A stretch of 64,000 nt of DNA, from the NCBI GenBank assembly GCA_963836695.1, contig CAWIKX010000007.1, forward strand, positions 372,001-436,000, written 5' to 3'. Below the pieces are notes generated by a model. That model was given only the letters and a program-made list of their open reading frames with translations. It was not told where the DNA came from and ran no database searches. The translations under genes were made by a program, and so were the position numbers. Positions 1 to 7,922 of the stretch are shown one piece after another (position 1 is the first letter of the stretch; every line of letters begins with the position of its first letter). The stretch comes from Roseiarcus sp963836695. Its GTDB lineage: Bacteria; Pseudomonadota; Alphaproteobacteria; Rhizobiales; Beijerinckiaceae.

Positions 1-22
1 CAAGTGGCCCTCATGGAGGAAA

Positions 23-54
23 GCGGCCGCCGCCAGGGGATAGCGGGCGGCCGC
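23..54. repeat. GC-rich palindrome, copy A
   Basis: An inverted repeat GCGGCCGCC (23-31) / GGCGGCCGC (46-54) encloses a 14-base loop. The reverse complement of a second palindrome at 1783-1819 has the same arms and a similar purine-rich loop. This suggests a small dispersed palindromic element rather than a chance GC hairpin. Its function is unknown. Confidence 0.4.
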
Positions 55-61
55 AGCATGA

Positions 62-295
62 GCCGACACGCTGGCAAGTGGGGGCAATCGCCAGTCAGCC
101 TCGACTGAGAGGCACAATAACCCAAATCTCGCGCTGAGCCTTGCTCAGGAAGGCCAATGTTCTGTTTTTGCGGGCCAGGAGCGGCGGATGCCGACCCTGC
201 GCGAGATTGCGGACAGGCTTGCTCAAGCCGGTCACCTCGCCACGACGGGCAAGTCTTATGCGCCTTACGTCGTGGCGCGGATGTTGCGCGCTTGA
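62..295 (+). pseudogene. C-terminal tail of a serine recombinase/invertase-like protein (remnant)
   Basis: An open frame without a convincing start ends at 295. Its last 35 residues (from the ATG at 188) read as a small helix-turn-helix: LREIADRLAQAGHLATTGK followed by SYAPYVVARMLRA. This matches the pattern at the C-terminus of resolvase/invertase-type recombinases (LREIAxxLxxxGhxTxxGxxYsaxxVxRML). No catalytic domain is visible upstream inside the window, so this is read as a truncated remnant. It sits on the 3' side of a tRNA-Leu, where integrating elements usually insert. The assignment rests on a short stretch and is tentative. Confidence 0.35.
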
Positions 296-339
296 CCGGC
301 CGCAGCGACAGAGGGCCGCGAGCGTCCTAAACCCCTTTG

Positions 340-1447
340 TCACACGCGCCTGACCTTCAATACCTCAGCTCTCCGCACCACCAGCTCGTCGAACCGCCTC
401 TCGGCGGGGTCGATGATCTCCACATCCATCGTCTCGATCAATCGGTCGATTGACGAATATTCGATGGGCTCAAAGACCCAATCCCGGTGCCTGATCCACA
501 AGTCCTGGAGCATGGCGAAGGGCTTCTCGCCCTGCGCGATGATCGGCTGGAACGGGACCATGATCTCAGGGATCGTCGCTGCAGCTCCAGCGGCGATGAC
601 TTGGGGTTGGTGATGTCCGCGATGACGAACTTCGACAGGCCAGCCAGCAGGCGCACCGTCTCGGTGAAATCTTTAGTCTCCGGCTTGTCGAAGTTGAACA
701 CGATGGGGACGTAACCGCGTTTGCGGAGCGCATCGCGGAGCCGCTCCAGCACGACAATCCTGCCCTCGGTGAAGCGGCCGAGCAGAAGCACGCCCTTCCT
801 GCCGACCGTGTCGATGACGCGGCGGATCTTCTCGTTGTGGAGGAGCAGGTAGACGAACTGGGCCACCTCAAGGTCATCGACTGTGACCGTGGGCTCGCTT
901 CGGGGGTAATGATCAAGCCTTGCTGTTTCGTTCCGTCGCTGATCTTCACGCCCCATGCGGAGACGCCGTAGATCCTGCAGTCGGTCAGTGTTGCATCTTC
1001 TAGATTGGTTTCAACCAACAGCGCCCCATCGAGGTGCGCCCCAGCGAGGTTCGCTCTGCAGAGGTCCGCCTCTGTAAAGTTCACCCTGCAGAGGTCCGCC
1101 TCTGTGAGGTTCGCGTCGCTGAGGTCCGCCGCTCTAAGGAACGCCGCATCGAGGTTCGCCCCGCTGAGGTCCGCCCTGCTGAGGTGCGCCACATCGAGGT
1201 TCGCTTTTTCAAGGAGCGCGTTGTTGAGCAAAGCTCCGGTGAGGTCCGCCTCGCTGAGGTCGGCCCTGCTGAGGTACGCGTCGTTGAGGCACGCCCCGCT
1301 GAGGTCTGCCCCGCTGAGGTCCGCCTCGATGAGGTCCGCCTTCCGCTCGGGTCCGAGGTCACCAGAACAATCGAGGTCTTTCGTCCTCCAAGCGTTCCAA
1401 GCCTCGACGCCTTGCCTCAGGAGTTCGAGATGCTCTGCGTTGGCCAT
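340..1447 (-). pseudogene. Pentapeptide-repeat protein with a TIR-like C-terminal domain, two frameshifts
   Basis: Reading from ATG at 1447, residues about 35-160 are tandem A(D/N)LSxA pentapeptide repeats, which form a right-handed quadrilateral beta-helix. The C-terminal part lies in two other frames: YGVSAWGVKISDG, then EPTVTVDDLEVAQFVYLLL and VIDTVGRKGVLLLGRFTEGR, then PFQPIIAQGEKPFAMLQDLW. That order and wording match a known family of bacterial pentapeptide proteins carrying a nucleotide-binding, TIR-like C-terminal domain. The first break is in a run of five G at 902-906 (one base short); the second is near 580-581 (one base short). Restoring both gives about 369 residues. The product may act in signalling or defence, but its role is not established. 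It is a true pseudogene or a pair of sequencing indels. Confidence 0.7.
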
Positions 1448-2208
1448 CTATTCACGGCCCCGTGTTCCACCGACCAGACGCCGCCCTGACTTGGCGAGTT
1501 CTTCCCGCGAGCCGCTCGGCTACTCGCGAAAGCTCGGCGAACGCCTGCTCCACCCTCGGCCGCGAGTTTGGCGATCTTCCTAGCACCCTACCGAAGGCGC
1601 GCTCGGTCAGTGTCCATGATCGTGGCAATGCAGTCTACAGGCAGTCGCGTCCGTAAACGCCACTTTGGCGCGCGGAAGCAAAAGAATGGCCCGTAAACAC
1701 AAATGCTCGGCGTGCTTTGTTGGCTAAATGCCCGCCTCCAAGTTGAGGCGAATGGCGAATTACGCCGCGTGTCGTCTCAGGCCAGCGGCCGCCATCTGTC
1801 CTCCTACCGGCGGCCGCTGTTCCCATCCATGGGGGCCAACGAGGCGAGCCCAGCAGCTCTTGGGGCGCCACGCCGCCGCTCATGGCTAGCCGTCGCCGAC
1901 AGAGGAGAGCGGCGGCGGCGCCCATCTTGGCTTAGCCCCACCAGCCCGTCGCTACTACGGCATGACTTGCTCTTCCAGCTCGGCCCCCAATTAAGATGCT
2001 GGCGGATGCTGCTGTCACCCTAAAAGGCGGCCACTGAGCGCGCTCGGCACATCTGCCCGGCCGGCGAGCGCGCTCTCCAGGCGCGGTCTTGCTCACGCGC
2101 GCCAAATTGTTGCTAGCGCGCCATCTATGCATACCTCGTGTCTAGCGGATGGCCTTCCTGCCCGCGCTCATGCGGAACGAGATCGGGTCCGACGCTCAGG
2201 TAGTTTTT
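1448..2208. other. Non-coding stretch, no supported gene
   Basis: About 760 bases between the pentapeptide gene and the tRNA. Several open frames of 60-106 codons exist on both strands, but they are arginine- and proline-rich, have no ribosome binding sites and resemble no family I know. The palindrome at 1783-1819 is the only clear structure. The segment is probably worn mobile-element DNA. Confidence 0.4.
1783..1819. repeat. GC-rich palindrome, copy B
   Basis: A perfect 11-bp inverted repeat CAGCGGCCGCC (1783-1793) / GGCGGCCGCTG (1809-1819) with a 15-base loop. Its reverse complement resembles the palindrome at 23-54 in arm sequence and in loop length and composition. It may be a dispersed repeat, or a transcription-ending hairpin without a T-tract. 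Confidence 0.45.
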
Positions 2209-2231
2209 AGAGTGTGGGGTAGAGTGTGGGG
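2209..2231. repeat. Tandem 12-bp direct repeat next to the tRNA
   Basis: AGAGTGTGGGGT is followed at once by AGAGTGTGGGG. It lies 47 bases beyond the 3' end of the tRNA-Leu gene. Short direct repeats in this position are often arm-type sites or attachment-site debris of tRNA-targeting integrases. No integrase gene is visible, so the role is inferred. Confidence 0.35.
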
Positions 2232-2277
2232 CTGGCAATTCATCCATCCAGTAAGTCATTGAAAATGATGAATGCTT

Positions 2278-2362
2278 TGGTGCCCCTAGCCGGAATCGAA
2301 CCAGCACTCCTTGCGGAATCCGATTTTGAGTCGGACGCGTCTACCAGTTCCGCCATAGGGGC
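2278..2362 (-). tRNA. tRNA-Leu (CAA)
   Basis: The minus strand reads GCCCCTATGGCGGAACTGG and so on, ending TAGGGGC-A-CCA. The acceptor stem GCCCCTA/TAGGGGC pairs fully. The anticodon stem TCCGA/TCGGA holds the loop CTCAAAA with anticodon CAA (codon UUG). A variable arm of class II length and the T-loop GGTTCGATTCC are present, and CCA is encoded. The length is 85 bases. The 3' end faces the degraded region at 1-2277. Confidence 0.95.
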
Positions 2363-2496
2363 CCGCGCAAGGGCGGGGCGGCCGATATAGAACGCAGGGC
2401 CGCACAGGGTCAATGCGCTGAAAATTCGTAAGAAGCGTGCGCATGGACGGCGGCGCCGCAACCGCGTAAAACGCCGCTGCACTGCGAAGGACCTGC

Positions 2497-3078
2497 ATGT
2501 TCAACTCGCTCTACCCCAAAGTCCGGGCGCTGGCCGAGGGTCCCCATGCAGAGCGGGCGCTCGCCGCGGTCGCCTTCGCAGAGAGCTCGTTCTTTCCCCT
2601 TCCGCCCGACGTACTGCTCGCGCCGATGGCGCTCGCCAATCCAAAGCGCGCATGGCGCTACGCGCTCATCGCAACCATCGCCTCGGTGCTGGGCGGCATG
2701 CTCGGCTATGCCATCGGCGCCTTGCTCTACAACACGGTCGGCCAGTGGCTCATCAACCTCTATGGCTATGGCGCGAAAGTGGACGCGTTGAAGCAGACCT
2801 ACGCGCAATGGGGCTGGCTGGTTATTCTCCTTAAGGGCGTAACCCCGATCCCCTATAAGCTGGTTACGATCACGAGCGGCCTGCTCGGCTACAACTTTCC
2901 CCTGTTCGTCGCCTTGTCGATCTTGACCCGCGGCGCGCGGTTCTTTCTCGTTGCCGGCGCGCTGCATTGGTTCGGCGAACCGTTGCGCAATGCGATGGAG
3001 CGCAATTTCGCCGCAGTTCTGGGCGCATTCGTTGCGATGGTCGTGGCCGGCTTCGTGATCGCGATCAAGGTGTTCTGA
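2497..3078 (+). CDS. YqaA/DedA-family membrane protein (VTT domain)
   Basis: This 193-residue integral membrane protein has the YqaA layout. A short N-terminal helix (VRALAEGPHAERALAAVAFA) leads to a re-entrant ESSFFPLPPDVLLAPMALA segment. Then come a glycine-rich GGMLGYAIGA helix, LLKGVTPIPYKLVTITSGLL, and two C-terminal hydrophobic helices. Relatives belong to the SNARE-associated/VTT superfamily, which includes lipid scramblase-like and membrane homeostasis proteins; the exact substrate is not known. The stop codon overlaps the ATG of the dsbB-like gene (TGATG), so the two are translationally coupled. The protein is a complete, normal-length member. Confidence 0.9.
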   Translation: MFNSLYPKVRALAEGPHAERALAAVAFAESSFFPLPPDVLLAPMALANPKRAWRYALIATIASVLGGMLGYAIGALLYNTVGQWLINLYGYGAKVDALKQTYAQWGWLVILLKGVTPIPYKLVTITSGLLGYNFPLFVALSILTRGARFFLVAGALHWFGEPLRNAMERNFAAVLGAFVAMVVAGFVIAIKVF

Positions 3079-3588
3079 TGACGCTTGCCGAGATCGTCCT
3101 GCCGCCCTCGCAGATGGTAAGGGCGCTCTGGATCGCCGCCGCGTCCATCGCCGTTCTCGCGACCGTCTGGATTTTTCAGAGCTTCGGCTACGCGCCCTGC
3201 GAGCTCTGCCTCACGCAGCGCTATGCCTTCTACGCCGCTATCCCGCTTGCGCTTTTGACCGCGCTTCGCAAGTCGCTCCGCGCATGGCCTGGCGCGAGCG
3301 GGGTTTGTGCTTCTCGCTCTCGTATTCGCGGCTAACGCCGTGCTCGCGGCCTACCATGTCGGGGTCGAGTATCACTGGTGGCAGGGACCGACCGCCTGCA
3401 CCGCCGGGGCAGGATCTCTGGACGTCAACGACCTCGTGAAAGCGCTGGATTCGGTCAAGGTCGTGCGTTGCGACGAAGTCCAGCTGCGCATCGCCGGACT
3501 GTCGCTTGCGGGCTGGAATGTCATCGCCAGCGCCCTGCTCGCAGTCTACGCGACGCTCGCCACGGGATCGAGCCGCACGGGAACCTGA
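3078..3588 (+). pseudogene. dsbB: Disulfide bond formation protein DsbB family, one frameshift
   Basis: DsbB is the inner-membrane quinone reductase that re-oxidises DsbA. The first frame starts at the ATG overlapping the upstream stop and carries the first redox pair, CELC (residues 41-44), after a hydrophobic helix. From about 3275-3295 the family sequence continues in the +1 frame: FVLLALVFAANAVLAAYHVG, EYHWWQGPTAC, then VKVVRCDEVQLRIAGLSLAG. This supplies the remaining helices and the periplasmic cysteines. Joining the frames gives about 170 residues, normal for alphaproteobacterial DsbB. A single indel in an otherwise well-kept gene could be a sequencing error. Confidence 0.8.
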
Positions 3589-4015
3589 TCGACAAATCCG
3601 AGCGCACGGACGGGAACATTCTTCCGCAGCGACTTCACATTCAATAGCGAACGCGAGCTCTATGTCCGTCCCGGAGGCATAGGAGTTGCGAAAATATCGT
3701 CGCGCGTTCTCCACGCCGCGCGAGGGCGTCGCAAAGGACGGCGCGATCCGCTATCGCGCCGCTCAACACGATTGGGGCGTCTGATGCTCAAACCCAAGTG
3801 CTGTCCGAATATGCTCGCACGCAAGATCGCGCGATCCGTTCATGAAGCCGCACGTGACAAGCCCGTGCGATCGCCAAGACCGAGCCTACGCCGTCTCATG
3901 CCGCGAACGAAAGAAGGTCGAGATGCTCTTCGCTCATCTGAAACGCATACTCAGGCTCGGTCGATTGCGCTCGTTAGGGGCTGGCGCCACGAACATGGGG
4001 TTCTTCAACAAAGTC
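3589..4015 (+). pseudogene. IS1182-family transposase remnant (C-terminal third)
   Basis: Pieces of one transposase are spread over three frames: DKSERTDG, then RSDFTFNSERELYVRPGG, then FSTPREGVAKDGAIRYRAAQ, then LKPKCCPNMLARKIARSVHE, then RERKKVEMLFAHLKRILRLG. These are the ordered C-terminal blocks of IS1182-type DDE transposases, including the cysteine-containing LKPKCCPN block and the ERKKVEMLFAHLKRI block that carries the last catalytic Glu. The N-terminal two thirds are absent and several frameshifts and a stop are present. This is a dead fossil between dsbB and the extensin gene. Confidence 0.8.
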
Positions 4016-4040
4016 CGTCGGGATCTGGTGTCTCACAGCC

Positions 4041-4991
4041 CTAGTTGTCGTGGTCGCGGATCGACGACGTCGGCTCGGTGTCCACGGTGGGCTCAGCTCC
4101 GGCCGGCAAGATCGGCGGCGTTGGCTCGCTCTCGCCGACCGGCGCTGGCGGCAAGGCTCCATCGGGTCCATCTCCCGGTCCAGGCGAGGCGTCCGCCGGT
4201 GGCGGAGCGGCGGTCGCCGGCGCGCTCAGATGCGCGATGTCGAGCGGTTCGTCGATTTCAGGCGCGGGCGGCAAGCCATCGCGAGGTCCGGGCGCCGGCA
4301 TGAGGTCAGGCGCGGGCGTCGGCTTGCAGATGCGCCGGGGCCCCGTGTCGGTCGAGCCGTGATTGGCGAGATCGAGATGGATATGGTTGTAGTGGAAGAC
4401 GTCCGCGCCCGGCCCAAGCACGGTGGTGAAATACTGGCATGCGCCGGCGTGGACCTCATGCAGGAAGGCGGCCTCCTGACTGCCGGTCGTCTTCCAGTCG
4501 TGAACGAAGTCGATGCGGCCGCCGTCGGCGAGGGTGAAGCCCGCGACGTCGATCGCGTTGCCGAAGGCGTGCTCGGAGAGCCGGGCGCCGGCCCTGTTGT
4601 CGATTGGCCGGCAACTATAGGCACCGAACACGTTGACGGTCGCGACCTTCTGCCCGAAGCGGGCCTCAGCGTCGGGCTCGACGATGGCGCTGAGCCAGGC
4701 CTCGAGCGCCGGGATCATCGGACAGTCGATCGTGAGCGTTTTGTCGACCGCGATCGCGCCATTATCAAGCGCCGAGACCTTGAGCGGACGCGTCATGCCG
4801 CAGATGCCAGGACCGTCGATTTCGCCCGCGGCGACAACGCTCTCCGAGAACGTGACCTGCTTGCGTGCGAAGCAGGCGTTCTCGGCCTGAGCGCGCCAGA
4901 CCGGCCTCTCGGGACGGCCAGGAAAACCGCAGCTTGTCAGGCACAGAGCTGCGGTTAACACGAGTAAGGCAGGCGGAACGCAACGCGCCAT
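4041..4991 (-). CDS. Extensin-like C-terminal domain lipoprotein
   Basis: This 316-residue protein begins with a lipoprotein signal peptide (lipobox LTSC, lipidated Cys about 21). Residues about 40-215 form the extensin-like domain found in Rhizobiales. It is related in fold to LAS/VanY-type zinc peptidases: SEHAFGNAIDVAGF (139-152), HDW (164-166) and HYNHIHLDL (200-208) supply the expected His and Asp ligands. The last 100 residues are Pro/Ala-rich and probably a cell-wall-facing linker. By family the protein is likely a periplasmic peptidoglycan-modifying enzyme. It stands alone, convergent with the IS1182 fossil and divergent from the DUF1007 gene. Confidence 0.88.
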   Translation of the reverse strand: MARCVPPALLVLTAALCLTSCGFPGRPERPVWRAQAENACFARKQVTFSESVVAAGEIDGPGICGMTRPLKVSALDNGAIAVDKTLTIDCPMIPALEAWLSAIVEPDAEARFGQKVATVNVFGAYSCRPIDNRAGARLSEHAFGNAIDVAGFTLADGGRIDFVHDWKTTGSQEAAFLHEVHAGACQYFTTVLGPGADVFHYNHIHLDLANHGSTDTGPRRICKPTPAPDLMPAPGPRDGLPPAPEIDEPLDIAHLSAPATAAPPPADASPGPGDGPDGALPPAPVGESEPTPPILPAGAEPTVDTEPTSSIRDHDN

Positions 4992-5114
4992 GGCGCGAGA
5001 CTTGAGCCGATTGCCTTAAGAATTGCTGAACCAAGCAGCGTTAAGATTCGCTCAACCATGATTGATCGAGCGCGCCATCTCGTCGCCGTACTTTGCCACC
5101 AAGGAAGCTTCGTT

Positions 5115-5771
5115 ATGGGCGCCCGACGGCGGAACTGGCGAGCAGCGGCGATGGGGCTCGTGTTTTGGCTTGCGGCTGTGGCGCCGGCCAGCGCGCATCC
5201 GCATGTGTGGGTCACGGTCAAGAGCGAGATCGCATTCACGCCCGAGGGAAAGGTTTCGGCGGTGATTCACGATTGGGTTTTCGACGAGATGTATTCCTCG
5301 TTCGCCACCCAAGGCCTCGCGCCGACCGGGCAGCTGGTCACAAAGGAGCAGTTCGCGCCGCTGGCCAAGGAGAACGCCGGAGGGCTCGCCGACGTCGGCT
5401 ATTTCACCACGCTCAAGATCGGCGGCAAAGCCATGGATTTCGGCTTGGTGACCGACTATTCGATGCAGGAGCGGCCTGACCATCTGGTCGAGTTCCATGT
5501 CACGCTCCCGCTCAAGACCCCGACGCCGATCACCAAGTTCCTCACGTTGCGCGTCGCCGACCCGGAATTTTTCATCGACTTCGACTTCGACGACAAAGAG
5601 CCGGTGGAGTTGGTCTCCGCGCCGTCGGGATGCAAGGCGACGGTGGCCAAGCCCAAGCCGCTCGAGGCGAGCGACAAGCAGAAGCTCACTGAGTCCTTTT
5701 TCACCAACCTCGCGCCTGGAACGAATTTCGGCTTCAAAATGGCGAGCGCCGCCATCGTCGCGTGCCCGTGA
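5115..5771 (+). CDS. DUF1007 family periplasmic protein (nickel/cobalt efflux partner)
   Basis: This 218-residue exported protein has a signal peptide ending ASAHPHVW, and the HPHVWV motif at the mature N-terminus is the family hallmark. FDEMYSSF and a series of beta-strand segments follow. I chose the ATG at 5115 because AAGGAAG lies eight bases upstream; an upstream in-frame ATG at 5058 lacks a site. DUF1007 proteins are nearly always next to NicO/RcnA-type exporters, as here, where the stop overlaps the next start by ten bases. A periplasmic metal-delivery or sensing role is inferred from that pairing, not shown. Confidence 0.88.
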   Translation: MGARRRNWRAAAMGLVFWLAAVAPASAHPHVWVTVKSEIAFTPEGKVSAVIHDWVFDEMYSSFATQGLAPTGQLVTKEQFAPLAKENAGGLADVGYFTTLKIGGKAMDFGLVTDYSMQERPDHLVEFHVTLPLKTPTPITKFLTLRVADPEFFIDFDFDDKEPVELVSAPSGCKATVAKPKPLEASDKQKLTESFFTNLAPGTNFGFKMASAAIVACP

Positions 5772-6823
5772 CGAAACGCCTCATTTTCCTAACCGGTCTT
5801 GGATGGGCGGTTTGGTGCGCATCCGCGGTTAGCGCGCTGGCGCTGCTCACGCACCGGCCATTCGCTGTCGCCGGCGGCGAGAGCGGCGGTGGCGGAGGCG
5901 GCGGCGTTACCGGCTGGCTGATGGCCGAGCAGTCCTCGCTCACCCATCTGATGGCGGCCAAGGTGCACGCTTTGCACGGACAATCGAGCGCCGTCTGGGG
6001 CCTCATCGGCCTCGGTCTCGCCTATGGCGTGGTGCACGCAGCCGGCCCCGGGCACGGCAAGGCGGTCCTCGCCTCTTACATGGTGGCTAACGAAACGTCG
6101 CTGAAGCGCGGCGCGGTGATGGCGCTCTTGGCGGCGCTGCTTCAGGCCCTGATCGCAATCGCGCTCGTCGGCGCGGCGGGATTTGTGTTTCAGGCAACCG
6201 CTTCGCAGATGACTCACGCCGCCGACTGGATCGAGCTTGCGAGCTATTGCAGCGTCGCCGCCATCGGCGCGTGGCTCGCCTGGCGAAAAGGCTCAGCGCT
6301 GTTTGCTGCACTGAGCGAGCACGTGGAGCGCCGGCGCGCGATCGCCTCGACGCCCGCGTACTTCGGCGGGGCTTGGCGACAGCCTGCCTTCAGCCTCTCG
6401 GCCGCGGCCTATCGCGCCGGGGCTCCGGGCGCCTCGGGCGTGCTTACTGACGATTGCGGACACATGCACATGCCCGATCCGGCTGAGCTCGATGGGCGGT
6501 TCTCGTGGCGGGCCGCGGCTGGAACGGTAATCGCCGCAGGCGCGCGCCCCTGCTCGGGAGCGATCCTGGTGCTTGTGTTCGCGATGGCGCAAGGGCTGTT
6601 CGCGGCTGGAGTTGCGGCCGCGCTCGCCATGGCGATCGGCACGGCTGTGATGACCGGGGCGCTCGCCTGGGTGGCCGTCTTCGCCAAATCGACCGCGATG
6701 CGTCTTGCAGCGGGCGGAAACTCGCGCCTTGCGCTTGTCGCGAGGGGATTCGAATTTGCTGCGGCGCTCGCGGTGCTCGCGTTCGGCGTCGCGCTCCTGC
6801 TCGGCGCGCGCGGCGGCGCGTGA
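5762..6823 (+). CDS. NicO/RcnA-family nickel/cobalt transporter
   Basis: This 353-residue inner-membrane transporter starts with GTG inside the end of the DUF1007 gene. After an N-terminal helix and a glycine run (GGGGGGG, about residues 43-49) comes the family core: YGVVHAAGPGHGKAV, with the His and Asp/Gly pattern that binds metal, and AGARPCSGAILVLVFAMA in the second half. A loop with DDCGHMHMPD could bind metal. Members export Ni2+ or Co2+ across the inner membrane. The pair with DUF1007 forms a two-gene operon. Which metal is moved cannot be read from the sequence. Confidence 0.9.
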   Translation: MPVTKRLIFLTGLGWAVWCASAVSALALLTHRPFAVAGGESGGGGGGGVTGWLMAEQSSLTHLMAAKVHALHGQSSAVWGLIGLGLAYGVVHAAGPGHGKAVLASYMVANETSLKRGAVMALLAALLQALIAIALVGAAGFVFQATASQMTHAADWIELASYCSVAAIGAWLAWRKGSALFAALSEHVERRRAIASTPAYFGGAWRQPAFSLSAAAYRAGAPGASGVLTDDCGHMHMPDPAELDGRFSWRAAAGTVIAAGARPCSGAILVLVFAMAQGLFAAGVAAALAMAIGTAVMTGALAWVAVFAKSTAMRLAAGGNSRLALVARGFEFAAALAVLAFGVALLLGARGGA

Positions 6824-6958
6824 CGGGCCCCTTCTGGCCATAGCCCTTCCAGGCCGCCAAATTATCCGTGCCGATAGGTAGTTATTCGGATAGACTGCGA
6901 ATCTCCGCCAAGATAAGCGGGCGCTCAGCGGAGCTGTCCCTTCCCGCTGGAGGTTGCG

Positions 6959-7693
6959 ATGGCGAGGACATTCAGCGCCGAAAGCGCTGGCCAAACCACC
7001 GATGCATCGACGCTCGCGATCTTTCAGCGAGACTGGGCGCTTTATCGAAAAATGGTCGACAATAATTTTCTCTTTCACCGCGAAGCCTATGGACGCCTGC
7101 ACGATTTCCTAGTCGGCGAATTCTCGAGACCTTTTCGCTTTGTCGACATTGCCTGCGGCGACGCTGGCGCTAGCGTGGAGGCGCTCCGCGGAACGCAGGC
7201 GATCGCCTATCACGGCATAGATTTCTCCGCCCCGGCGCTTCAACTCGCTCGGCTAGCACTAGAGGAACTGGCCTTTCCCTCTACGCTTGAACAAAGCGAT
7301 TTCCTCGAGAGCGTTGGCAGGAGGCCAAACTCAGCGGATGTCATTTGGATCGGCCTGTCCTTGCATCATCTTCGCGCGCCAGAAAAGCAGGCGTTCATGC
7401 GGAAGGTTCGAGGCGATCTTGCGGATGACGGCGCCTTCTTGATCTATGAGAACGCCAGCCCCGACGGCGAAGAACGCGAAAGCTGGATGCGCCGATGGGA
7501 CCTGCAACGGCCGTTGTGGACCGCTTATTCGGACGAAGAATTCGCGGCGATGACCAGCCATGTTCACAGCGCCGATTTCCCTGAGCGGGACGCGAGTTGG
7601 CGATCGCTCGGGATGGATAGCGGATTTTCGTCCGTTCGCGAGCTTTACGCCGCGCCCTCTAACCTCTTTCGCCTCTATTGCTTCACCACGTGA
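6959..7693 (+). CDS. Class I SAM-dependent methyltransferase
   Basis: This 244-residue cytoplasmic protein starts at an ATG preceded by TGGAGG. The SAM-binding fold shows as FRFVDIACGDAGASVEAL (motif I), the acidic end of strand 2 in YHGIDFSAPAL, and ADVIWIGLSLHHL (motif IV region). The C-terminal half is a helical lid rich in Trp and Arg. The methyl acceptor is unknown. It lies alone between the metal exporter and a convergent PEP-CTERM gene. Intergenic spacing of 135 bases suggests its own promoter. Confidence 0.85.
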   Translation: MARTFSAESAGQTTDASTLAIFQRDWALYRKMVDNNFLFHREAYGRLHDFLVGEFSRPFRFVDIACGDAGASVEALRGTQAIAYHGIDFSAPALQLARLALEELAFPSTLEQSDFLESVGRRPNSADVIWIGLSLHHLRAPEKQAFMRKVRGDLADDGAFLIYENASPDGEERESWMRRWDLQRPLWTAYSDEEFAAMTSHVHSADFPERDASWRSLGMDSGFSSVRELYAAPSNLFRLYCFTT

Positions 7694-7868
7694 GCGTGGG
7701 CGATCTTCTGATAGACGCGGCCGTCGCGGCGCGGCCTGGCTTGCCGTGAACGTCGTGAGCACGTAGCTCCTGAGCGGCAAACCGGCGGGTCAAAATCATG
7801 GCCGTGGGAATGCTTATCGTCGTGGGCTGGCTCACTCCAGACTTCCCGCGTGACCAAGGGGGGTGCTC

Positions 7869-7902
7869 AAAAAAAAGCCGCCCCCAGGGCTGAGGCGGCT
7901 TT
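7869..7902 (-). terminator. Rho-independent terminator of the PEP-CTERM gene
   Basis: On the minus strand, AAAGCCGCC and GGCGGCTTT (7874-7882 with 7894-7902) form a nine-pair stem with an 11-base loop, followed by a run of eight T. It sits 20 bases after the stop of the PEP-CTERM gene and is well formed. Confidence 0.85.
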
Positions 7903-7922
7903 CCTTTTGTCGGATTAGCAAA

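Noticed and set aside
1005..1583. Plus-strand repetitive frames rich in Arg, Ser and Ala with VRxAEVR-type repeats
   Set aside because: They are the reverse complement of the pentapeptide repeats and inherit the periodicity; not a separate repeat protein.
1703..2023. A possible 106-residue protein left of the tRNA
   Set aside because: No ribosome binding site, unusual composition and no recognisable domain.
4050..4958. A 302-codon plus-strand frame opposite the extensin gene
   Set aside because: It is the antisense shadow of a clearly recognisable lipoprotein gene.
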